A DNA stretch of 64,000 nucleotides, taken from contig JAITYX010000030.1 in assembly GCA_021018815.1 (NCBI GenBank), forward strand, positions 1,875,001-1,939,000. Direction: 5' to 3'. Source of the stretch: Talinum fruticosum (taxonomy: Eukaryota > Streptophyta > Magnoliopsida > Caryophyllales > Talinaceae). The translations under genes were made by a program, and so were the position numbers. Shown here piece by piece: positions 37,732 through 47,959 of the stretch. Below the pieces are notes generated by a model. It made no database searches. It was given only the letters and a program-made list of their open reading frames with translations, and was not told the origin of the DNA. Each line of letters starts with the position of its first letter. Position 1 is the first letter of the stretch.

Positions 37732-39430
37732 ATTTGTCTATCAATTATAGCAATGTGCTATATACGCTTATTTCCACCAGAGACTGCAATAACTTATCAT
37801 GCATTGACAGCAAGAGCTCCTTTGAAGAGAAACACAATATACAGAAGTGGAGAAGAAATGGAGCTCCAAAATACTAGGATGTCCACAATGATTACAAAGA
37901 ACCTGTTACAACTAGCACACAATCAATACACATCCAATTTTAGATCATTTACAGTGCAGCAACAAAAAACATATTACAAACGGTTCTACAAGTGTATTAA
38001 TAAAAGTATGTGGTCAGTTAACATGTTTTGCCAAATTATTAAGTTCCCTCATCAACAAATGTAAGATAATGCACAACAAGCTTACTAGATGTCGACATTT
38101 TCCTCATTACAACATATCAATGTGACTCTAAAAGTTGAATAAGACTTACCTAAAACACCATTTGGCCTTCTATCTTGGGATGACATAAACAAAAATTCAA
38201 ATCCATAACTCGAAATTCCTACCTAGACAAGGTAGGGGAAAGATATATCAACCTTACCCCTACCTAAAGACTAGTTCCATTATACCCTAGGTTAAAAAGC
38301 ATTTAATAAGTACAACTCCATAGAGAGGAAGCCTAGGCAATTTACAGGACGCATTTTACTACAGCCCAACCTAATCCATGCTGAAAATATCAGCCGAAAA
38401 ATTAGCTTTGGCAAAAATTTGAAGCAATCTTGTAATTCAATACAAGAAAGGATATCTAGAAATTAGAACCTGGAGAAAACCGTCTTAAATCTATTGCTCG
38501 ATGTCTGAGCTACAAGCATTAAAGGAACTAGATATTCTAACAAGAGGCCTTTCTAAACTCATGTTCTTCCAGGAAGTTCAGCATTCCATAACCCAACAAG
38601 AAGGACCAAACAACCTAAAGAAGCCTATGCTAAGGTGGGATCAATTATACGAACTTTGCCCCTGCAATTGCAGAGTGAGGGAAACCCGAAAGCAGGCAAA
38701 GGTTAATTTACAAAGCTAACATCAATAGCTCTCAAGCCTCACATGAGATCCACTCACTTCAACAAATCCAGTTCAGTAGTCATTAATCACATTGGATTGG
38801 ACTACACAAGGGCACAAGCAAACAAACACATCCAACCACAATAAAAAAACTTCAATCAACACAAGTTAACTTCCCAACATAAAGGTGAAAAAAAAAAACC
38901 CACTCTCACATTGATCCTACAGTAACATTCATCCCTTAGAGAACAATTAAAAAAAGGCAAAAATTGAGCACCCAATCGACCAATTCCAGCAAACCCTTAA
39001 ATTCTAAGACAATTCCAAGCAGACAAACCCTACCCTCTCCTCCCCCAAACCCCCCAAAAAAAAGAAACCAACTTTGAGCATTCGAAATCTGAAAAAGTTC
39101 AACAAAAATCTCCTCTGTTCTATAACACAATTATCAAAAACCCAGCTCAAGAAGTGAGAAAAAAAAATTGCAGCTTAAGATAAGCATGAAATTCAAAAAT
39201 TTAGCTTAATTAACCAAAAAGACAACAAAATAATGGAAATGCAAGCAATCAAGATGAAGAAAAATGAGGAGCAATATGAAGGAAGAGCAGACACTGAGTT
39301 GGGTAACTTACGAATGAATGATGAGTATGAGTTGGGTTTCTTGGGAGAAGAGAGAAATTGTTTAGTATTTGAAAATGAGAAGATCAAAAGACTTGCCCAG
39401 AAAACACGACAACTTCGAAACTGATAGCAA
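37732..39430 (-). other. Leader intron and non-coding first exon of MAPKKK copy B
   Basis: A donor (CATTC|GTAAGTTA on the minus strand) at 39311-39310 predicts a non-coding exon at about 39312-39430 and a ~1.5 kb leader intron. Part of the intron is homologous to that of copy A. No coding frame of substance. Confidence 0.55.
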
Positions 39431-39493
39431 TAAGTGGGCAAATGCAAATCCCATTAATTAACATCATCGCCGACGTACGTTCCTGGATTAAAC

Positions 39494-39530
39494 TGACGTC
39501 AGGTGCTTTATCATCCAACGGTTAAAACCT
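39494..39530 (-). promoter_or_regulatory. Conserved promoter block of MAPKKK copy B with TGACGTCA
   Basis: TGACGTCAGGTGCTTTATC... corresponds to TGACGTCAGGAGCTGTGTC... upstream of copy A (2876-2911), with about 28 of 35 positions the same while the surrounding DNA has drifted. Contains a palindromic bZIP core. Confidence 0.5.
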
Positions 39531-39597
39531 AAAAATTGATTAAAAAAATCGATCATTAGTTGAACACACCCATAAAAATGAAAATGCATACTAATAT

Positions 39598-39720
39598 ATT
39601 ATGCCTGATTTATATTTTCAATCTTTCTTCTTAAAGTATTATGTCTGATTTATATTTTCAATCTTTCTTCTTAAAGTATTATGCCTGATTTATATTTTCA
39701 ATCTTTCTTCTTAAACTATT
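39598..39720. repeat. 40-bp tandem repeat, three copies
   Basis: ATGYCTGATTTATATTTTCA starts at 39601, 39641 and 39681, each followed by ATCTTTCTTCTTAAA.TATT. Near-identical copies. Confidence 0.97.
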
Positions 39721-39874
39721 CGAGAATTAAAATAAAAGGACGTAATTTTTCATGTTTATATTTGATTAAAATAACTTTTTAGGTCAATGAAATTTATGTT
39801 CTCAATTTTGTCCAAATGAATTTCGATCAGATTTAACTTTAGATAAGTAAATTACTCGAATTGATTTGATATTT

Positions 39875-40094
39875 GGATTTAGTTAACTTTAATTATAGTT
39901 AAATTCTATTGTATACCCGAAACTTGATAAATGAGTAGGGATGAAGGTAATCTGAAGGGTGCATATGAATTTTGTCAAGATCAAGGATTTAGTTAACTTT
40001 AATTATAGTTAAATTCTATCGTATACCCGAAACTTGATAAATGAGTAGGGATGAAGGTAATCTGAAGGCTGCATATTAATTTTGTCAAGATCAA
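39875..40094. repeat. 110-bp tandem duplication
   Basis: 39875-39984 and 39985-40094 are almost identical (GGATTTAGTTAACTTTAATT ... TTTTGTCAAGATCAA). Confidence 0.95.
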
Positions 40095-40185
40095 TATCAC
40101 TCGGATCGATCTCACTCGGATCAATCTTAGGTTAGTTAAATCTTAGATATTATTTAGATTGCTCTAAGGGTTAATTTTAGTTATA

Positions 40186-40345
40186 GAATTGCTTGATCTT
40201 AGTAAAATTGTCTTCAAGCTGCAAGAAATATAGGTTAGAAATATTTCGTATTGAATCAACTCATGAAATTGCTTGATCTTAGTGAAATTGTCTTCAAGCT
40301 ACAAGAAACTTAAGTTAGAAACATTTCATATTGAATCAAACTCAT
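40186..40345. repeat. 80-bp tandem duplication
   Basis: ATTGCTTGATCTTAGTRAAA recurs at 40188 and 40268 followed by TTGTCTTCAAGCT.CAAGAAA and TATTGAATCAA. Two copies. Confidence 0.9.
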
Positions 40346-41192
40346 ATGTCAAATAAAACTCAAAATTTATTTCAAATTTAAGTCAATTTTATAATTTAAA
40401 TTTGTATTATTAACATCAAATTATTTCAAATAAAGCACATAATCAAATTCACTGTCTTTGAAGATAATAATAAGATAGTGTATTTAATTAAATATTTTTA
40501 CTCCTCTAAACAATATATTATCGAAACTATCCTCGAGTAGATTTTTTTAAAAATCGTAAATTAGATAGTACATTGTTACATATTTTCCATGGAATATGCC
40601 TATATACGACAAAAATAAAGGAGAATAATTCTAGATTGACCCTTAAGGTTAAGGGTTGAATTTCTTGATGATTCATGAGTCATGACCATTATATTATGTC
40701 AACTCATTGGATTGTTTTTGCTTCTTTAAATTGGAAAATTAATCATTAAAAACTTAGCATTTTCAGCGGCTTTTCGTCACACCTTCCCAGAATCTGTCAA
40801 GGTTTTTTTCCCCTTCCTGCCCAAAGTTGCCCTATTTTTTACTTTTTCTTTTTTTTTTTTTTTTTACAAAAAAAGGAAAAATGATTATTGTGGAACATGT
40901 TTTCTCTTTGCGCATCAACTATATCCATATACCCAGCTGAATGTGCCAGGGAATGGCATTAGCAAGAATCACTGTCAAGACTTGGGCTAAAAAAGACAGT
41001 TGGTTAGCATGAACTCGGCTTGGTCAAGCCAAAAAATTCTTGTAAGAGAACATTCTTCGACAAGAGGATTACTAGCCAAGAGAATATTATACATCAAGCA
41101 ATAATGATTCATCTAAAACTGCTTGAAAACTAGAATCTCAAACTCATTTCTGTCAAAAAAATTATCCATGACAAGAATATATTACATGATTG

Positions 41193-41333
41193 TTAATTCC
41201 TGCATAGGAAGCCCTCCCTAAGTTTCCTCGAGTACTTCATATGAGCTTGGAGAGAGATCGAGGATGCTTTTGCTTGATTTTGAGGGTTCTTTATTTCTGC
41301 AGCTGCCTCTGCTTCGGCTTTCTCAGGCAGAGC
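41193..41333 (-). pseudogene. In-frame coding-like extension after the stop of the coiled-coil gene
   Basis: Immediately after the TAG at 41336-41334 the same frame continues ALPEKAEAEAAAEIKNPQNQ for 46 codons to a TAA at 41195-41193. ALPEKAEAEAAAE echoes the QAMLEKAEKESATEA stretch just before the stop, as expected if TAG replaced a glutamine CAG codon and cut off a former C-terminus. The alternative is that the short form is normal and this is 3' UTR. Confidence 0.4.
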
Positions 41334-44300
41334 CTATTTGATCATGGAGTTCATCATCTCCATCTTTGCTTTGTCAGCACTGGTTGCTTCTGTAGCTGAC
41401 TCCTTTTCGGCTTTCTCGAGCATGGCCTGTTTATACATAGCACACATCCTCTCTGCCTGTTCCTTCTCTTTCTCCATCTGCATATTGATGATAGACTCCA
41501 CTTCTTTGTCAATTGGCTTGAAATAATCATTAATGTCTGCCTCCTGTAGTCAAACAAGAATGTTACAAAGATTGACATACAAAATCCCACCGGAAAAAAA
41601 TGTAGAACCAAACAGAAATAGACCAAAGTGGTTCAAGTCATGCCTGACGATAGGCATGGATAGCCGTCTTTCTTAGCAATTAAGAGGAATCATAGCTACC
41701 ACAAGTTGAGGAAGGCAATAACAAAAGAAAGACGAGGTCAGACATAAAATTGAAGACAGTAATTTTAATCATTTAGCACAAGGCCCCTATCATGTCATGA
41801 AAAGGCCCAGATAACTATCTACAGCCAGCGGCATAACCCTTTTGGTTTCCACTTACAGCAAAGCTGCAGATGTTTGATATTCGTACAACAGATCTTTACT
41901 ATGATACTGCCAAACATCCCCTTACTTCTTATGTTTGACTTGGAAGGGTAAGTTCAATGCAATTAAGCATAGTCGAGAATTACGTACACAAACAAAGCAG
42001 AAGGTGGAAGAGGAAGACTAGTGACTACTGAGCATTCAAGACAATCACAGTAAAGAAGGATGGGACTAACAACGGGATAAAACTATTCTTATGAAGCCTA
42101 ACACAAACCAGCAATTAGATAATGCAAGCTACAGAGAAAGACTCTGAAGAATGCAAATGTCACCATCTAACTAGATTAGGGTCCTTACAACTTCTTACTG
42201 GTTAATATTTTTATAAAAAATCCAAGCCCTGGATCTCAAGCTAAAATTACAATGGGTGTCATTAACTTAAACGTACAAGATATTCTAATGACAGACACAG
42301 AGAAGTCGTTACTATTTCAGAGGCAATCAGAACATCTATGTCTTCAGATCTAGTAATATTTGACATTGACTCAGCCCATATCTTTTTGATAGAAGACTCG
42401 GTCCATATTTGGTGAAGGCATTGGATTCCAAAAGGAGTAAAAGCTACTCTACTTTCTTGCACGTTCAACAATCCATCATATTAAATGAAAGGTAGTTGTA
42501 TTAACATATGATAATGACATTACAGAAAACAACTCACCATATCTTGAAGACTCTTATTGAGATTTTGCATTTCCTCCACCATTTTTCGAACTTCAGACAA
42601 TATCAACTGTTCAGGAACCCTCTTCACAGCCTCCTTCCTCTCTTGTGCCTAAACGAAGAGAAACGAAGAGAAACGAAAGAGAAACACATTGAACACACTG
42701 ACCATACTAAACATTCAGAAAAGAAAGATAAAAAAAGGTAGAGATGAATAAAGTTTCCTATTACCTCTCACACATTACTCTAAAGAGGGAGAGATGAATA
42801 AAGTATCTTATTAACTCTCACACATTACTCTAAAACAATAAATCACACACAGATATCTCTTTTATCCTGACTGCGAAAGAATATCATGACTATTGTATCT
42901 CAACTTACGCAATAAGCTTGAAAGTTAAACTTCATAGCATCAATTTCCTAATGCGATCCAACATCGCCGAGGTAACTGAGTTTTGCTCCTTGGAGTGTCT
43001 CAAGTAGAGCGCAGACCACCTTGTCTCGTTATATCAACGAGAGAACAAGAGGTGAAATATTAACCTTCATACTCCAAATTTTGTTCAAATTTATACCTAT
43101 ATAAGATAATTGATGCAATTTCAAATAGGCTACCAAAAGCTAACCCGGCACGATTACTCGACCAACTAGACACGAAATTATGCAAGTTTGGGTTGAGATT
43201 TTCAACCCCTTTAATTAAATGGGCTAACATCTCTAATCCATTAACTAATTGGGTTAGGTTTAGATAGAGAATTTCGACACAAAAAAAAAAAAAAAACCTA
43301 TTTAACTCATTTATGCAATTATGGTTTTTTTTTTTTGAGAAAATTGTGAAAATTTGGGAATGAAAATTTGAAATTTTGGATATAGTGATCGCAATAAGGT
43401 AGTAGTATTTTTCCTTTTAAATTTTAAAGAAGCTAAACTTACCCTAACGAGTGAAATGGATTCATTAGCACCCACTCATACATTTTGAAGCATGATTCCC
43501 GAACACCCACAATCAGGAGTCATGGTTGTATTTGTATGCAATGCATCATGAGGGATCGGAGTCATGGTTGTATTTGTATGCAATGCATCATGAGGGATCG
43601 GAAAGACCATATAGTAAACATTTACAGCTTCTCATAAATATTTCCAAAAATCCCAAAAATCACACATAAAAGACTTTACTTTGAGTCTTGAAAGGCTCTC
43701 ACTATTATATATTTAGTAGTTTTGAGAAGTCAATAAGAGCACATAGTAACCATTTTACAACATCCGAAACATCTTTTTATAAAAACACCTAAACCGTACA
43801 TAATGACCTTCATTTTCGGGGTTGTGAGAGGCTCCCCCACTCTACCCCAAGAAGTTTTAGGACAGACTCAGTATCCCCCAAAAAAATCCAAAGTGTGTAA
43901 TGGATTTACTACTACCGTCTTACAGATTTTTTGGATAAGGAGAACCATCTTATAGAATTTCAAGTGCAATTCTAGAACTCTGGAAATTAAGCAAAATGAT
44001 GCAGTATTAATACACTCAAAACTGTCAGCTATGGACCTAAAACATTTTCAGCTTTTTCTTTCTTTTTTTTTTTTGGGGGGTTGGTGGGGAAGACAAAGTA
44101 CATTATCACCATTTGATAACTCTTCATAAATTTTCCCCAAAGTTAATAGCCTTCACTTCAATATTCTCAAGAAGGTCTAACCACTCGACCAATCAAACAT
44201 CCAAAGATGTTCCAAGTATCTCTTCAAACAACTTAAATGAACACTATGGCTAAATTGGCAAAGTCTTGTGCAATACACTATGAACAACACAATGATTCTA

Positions 44301-46613
44301 AAATAGCCTCAAACATTTTCAGGTATCAACAACAGCACACAATCAACATCTGATAACTAGACAGATCTCCAAAAATCCCAAATATGGTATCTAGATCTAG
44401 TAGCTTTCGTTTTGTTGGACCATAAGCTAAGTCCACTTCACCTCAGAAACCTCTTAAGAGACTACAACTACCATAATTCGCACCAAGACTTTCCATGAGC
44501 AATTATCTCATTGAAACAATCTCACAAATATTTGCACTTTGATTCCTAACGTTTGAAAACAAAAATTATGGCCATAGACAATGCACTTTAAATACACCTT
44601 AAACTGTATAGAATAGTCCTAAAATGATCATAAAAATTATTTGTGAGGCCAATACCAATAGGAGCACATGGCCACCATTTGACTACTTGGACATTTTCAA
44701 AAAATACTGAAAACCATGCACAATAGACTTCACCAATCTACATCAGGGTCCCCTTTTGTTCTTCAAAATAATTCCTTATACAATTTTAATCTCCATATGG
44801 CTTCATTAGCCCTATATTGTAGATTTTGAGGAGTGATTCCAAAATACCACAAGAAAAAGGCTTATGGTGAAATAAAGTAACCTTCAAACTATCTAAAATG
44901 GACCAAAGTAAGACATTTTATGAGCCTATTGTAGTCACAATTTGATGACTTTTTGGACGAATTTAACCAATACCGAAAACTTCATAGATTATGCTTTATT
45001 TTGAGGTCCACAAGGATTTCCTAATGCAACTCCAAAACTACTTCGGAAGTTGCAAATATTCCCTAAACAAATTTCAATGAGTGTAATAAATTAACTCGCA
45101 CCATCCTATAGATTTTTAAAAATGCCCAGGAAGGAGAATTACAGTGGTGTATGGTACTCAATGCACTTTGAACAATTTACAATGCCATACAATACCCTTA
45201 AAACATTTTGAATGGTCAGTAAGAGGTCATGGTCACCATTTGACACTTGGACACTCTCCCCAAAGTCTCAAAAACCATGCATATTATCTTAGGTTTGGGT
45301 TATTAGATGCTTGACGATTCTAATTTTGAAACCACTCAGCATACAATCTAAATATCCCCCAAGAGTTTCCAAGTTTGTAATGGCCCCTTATCCCTGTCTT
45401 ATTGATTTTAAAGTGTGGTTTCAGAATGCTAGAAAAGGGACATTTATGGAAGCATGAAATATCCTCCAACTCTTACGTTATCGATAATGCAATCAAGTAC
45501 CATAGAACATTTTCGACAGTCAGATGGAGCAAGTATTCACCATTTGACATCTTTTTTTTTGGACAATATTCAGAAAAGCTTCAAAATTATGTATGATAGC
45601 TTCCATTTTCAGAATCATAAGAGGCTGTAACCACTCTACCTCACAACTCACAAGTAGCTTAGAATTTTCCAAATACCCTCTAAACAACTTCAATAAGCAT
45701 AATGGATTCATCAGCAACATCTAGTATAATTTGAAGCATGATACTAGGATGTGGGGATCAAGGCCATTGTAGCTGTTCAATAAACTCTGTAACTATTCGT
45801 TAATCAGTATTGACATCTTGACACAAAATGCCATAACATTATTGGGGTTAGAGAGAGAGAACATATTCACCACTTGACAAGCTTTAGGATGGTTCATGAA
45901 AAACATATACAACAACCTTAATTTTGGCAGTGCCACGAGGGTCCATTATACATCTATGAGCGTTGGGATGTTCAAGAAAATCTCTACAAAATTTCAATGC
46001 ACAAAATCACTCCAGTGCCCCCATGTTTCTCAAACTTGACCCTTAAATGCCTAAAAAATGGATAGGATGTTCTTGATATCCTTCTAAATACTTATTGAGT
46101 GCAGTGGCTTCATCGTGTAATCTTGTAAATTTTTTATACAACGCCCAAAAAGGGCATTATGGTGCTGCTGATTAAATTCTAATCAAACCCATTTGAAACT
46201 AATATTTCTATCGAAGAATATGATTAATATTTCTTCCAATGACAGCACATGAATCATAACACGGCCCACTTGCCTACCAAAAATACCTCTTCTAATTGCC
46301 AATGAGAAAGTAAAGAACATATCCCATCTAGGGTCGGAATGATGTTACAAATCAAACTAATTTTCTTCCCGAACTCCTAAACTCAACCCAAACTACAAGC
46401 ATCAACGCTAAGTCCGAATTGAATCTGAAGATAAACAGAACCAAAAATCTAAATCAAATAAAAAAAGCAAAATTGGGGTGAAAATGAGAGGGGTACCAAT
46501 CGGAGGCGCTTCTCAAGGTGCAATCTGTAAGATCGAATGCGACGCTCTTCATAGCCAGAGAGAACTCGAACGTAAAACATGGCTTTCCTCCCAAACTCCA
46601 AGAACTTCTTCAT
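41334..46613 (-). CDS. Small conserved plant coiled-coil protein of unknown function
   Basis: Three exons, 46497-46613, 42538-42648 and 41334-41543, all phase 0 with GT-AG borders, give 145 residues. The protein begins MKKFLEFGRKAMFYVRVLSG and YEERRIRSYRLHLEKRL, continues with a charged helical stretch (AQERKEAVKRVPEQLILSEV, RKMVEEMQNLN) and a DYFKPIDKE motif, and ends in a Glu/Lys/Met-rich helix. I recognise the architecture as a short plant family lacking an assigned function. The second and third exons are predicted coiled coil and no transmembrane or targeting signal is obvious apart from the basic N-terminus. The first intron is 3.85 kb, unusual for so small a gene, and is filled by an old tandem array. 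Start chosen at 46613, the first ATG of the conserved block. Confidence 0.78.
42737..42836. repeat. ~51-bp tandem duplication
   Basis: GAGATGAATAAAGT.TC.TAT and AACTCTCACACATTACTCTA-type sequence recur twice, near 42742 and 42791, just upstream of exon 2 of the coiled-coil gene on its strand. Confidence 0.85.
43450..46180. repeat. Diverged tandem array, ~300 bp unit, eight or more copies, intronic
   Basis: The motif ACCATTTGAC or a close variant recurs at about 43749, 44108, 44345, 44673, 44936, 45234, 45539 and 45869, i.e. every 237-359 bp. Each copy has the same order of short blocks around it: GAGCACAT/GGTC before it, then TTGGAC, AAACCATGCA.AATA, CTTCA.TTT, CCACTC.ACC, TAATGGATTCAT, TTTGAAGCATGATTC and AAACATTTTC. 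Copies are heavily diverged and show no coding frame. It occupies most of the first intron of the coiled-coil gene. Confidence 0.7.
43516..43599. repeat. 42-bp tandem duplication
   Basis: GGAGTCATGGTTGTATTTGT starts at 43516 and 43558, followed by ATGCAATGCATCATGAGGGA in both. A recent duplication within the older intronic array. Confidence 0.95.
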
Positions 46614-46659
46614 CCTCTCAATCTGTATACTCCTTCGAACCCTAACACTTCTGTTATCG

Positions 46660-46736
46660 GATTGATTGATTGATGGATTGATTGATTGATTGGTTGATTG
46701 ACGGCTTCCTCTCTCTCTCGCTCTCTCTTTCTCTCG
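46660..46736. repeat. (ATTG)n and (CT)n microsatellites at the coiled-coil gene promoter
   Basis: A tetranucleotide ATTG/GATT run (46660-46700) followed by CT-rich sequence (46708-46736), 50-120 bases upstream of the start codon, hence in the leader or core promoter. Confidence 0.93.
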
Positions 46737-47959
46737 CGAGCGTCTGGTTTGGTCAAGCAGTCTCAGCCCACGATGTGAGGGCATGTTGGATATTTTGGCA
46801 TAATGTCAAGGGTGTAATGGTCAATTCTATTTGCCATACCATTTTTTTTAAATTGTATTTTTTTAATCATGGATAGGTTTTAAAATAATAGTATTTTTTT
46901 TTAATGTTTGTGAATAAGGCGTAAAGATCGACATAAATGAGATTTGAATTATGATTTTTGTAATATTTTTTCAGATTTTATCAGTTAAACTAATTGAGAG
47001 ACATATAATTTACTCCCTCTGTAGTAATTACTAGTCTAATTAAAGATTATAATGAAAAGATACCAACAAAAAGAGAAGGAACATTCTGGTTTAATTTTAT
47101 AAAAAATAATTATTGGCCGTATCTCATATAAGCACTCCAATGAAATTTATTTTTTAATGATAACTACACCATTTTTTATGATCAATTTTTTCAACATGAA
47201 ATTAAATATGTTTTTGACTTTCATAAGACACAACAGTGTCTATAATAGGCATTACCATTACAATAATACAACATTTTTTAAAAATACAATTCATACACTA
47301 ACAATATAATGTGTAAATAATGAACCCTACAATAATTGATGTGTCTTAAAACTCAATCTAGTCCATGGATAATCATAAAGAAAATCATTGTATTAATCCA
47401 TAAGGAATAAGGATAGGGAAATCTTAAATATCAACATGGCAACATCAGATCAAGCTTAAATCGAAACCTATATGAATTGAGTCCAAATCCAACTCGATTC
47501 TAATTCAACTAGAGTTAAAGACTTGCATTGATTCTAACTCGACTAGAGTTTAAAGACTTGCATCGTCCTCTCAAGCCATATAAATCCATGAATTAGGTCA
47601 ATGTGGTTCACCCTTTGTAGACTGTAGTTGTACATCAGGTCAAGACTTAACTTAATCGCCCCCCTAAAAAAAAGAGAACAAAAAAGGTTTTTAAGTAAGG
47701 ATAAAGAGGGTGATTGATTCAAATCCATGATAATAGAATGAATATATGCCATGATCATGATTCCTGAAGCTTCTGACTACATTAATTTACAGAGAAAGTG
47801 TCAATGAAAAACTAAAAAACAGACAGAAGGAAAGTGTTCTCAGAGACAAATTTTTCATCAAACAGATCCTTCTGTGAACCCATTCTGCATTTTGCCCCTT
47901 TTTTCGGGATAAAATGTACAGTACAGAGAGATAAAAGTTGACTAAGGGCCATTGAGTCT
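46737..47959. other. Intergenic region between the coiled-coil gene and the UBC gene
   Basis: Holds the promoter of the coiled-coil gene and the 3' flank of the UBC gene. A 35-bp local duplication (TTCTAA/CTCGACTAGAGTT...AAAGACTTGCAT) lies near 47495-47565, and a CTCCCTCTGT motif near 47013 resembles one end of a Stowaway MITE without a clear partner. No gene. Confidence 0.6.

Larger units (their letters stand above)
39531..41192. other. Intergenic region between MAPKKK copy B and the coiled-coil gene
   Basis: Holds three successive local duplications (40, 110 and 80 bp units) in its first 800 bases, then AT-rich DNA with a poly-T tract (~40848-40866) and the 3' flank of the coiled-coil gene. 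No gene seen. Confidence 0.65.
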
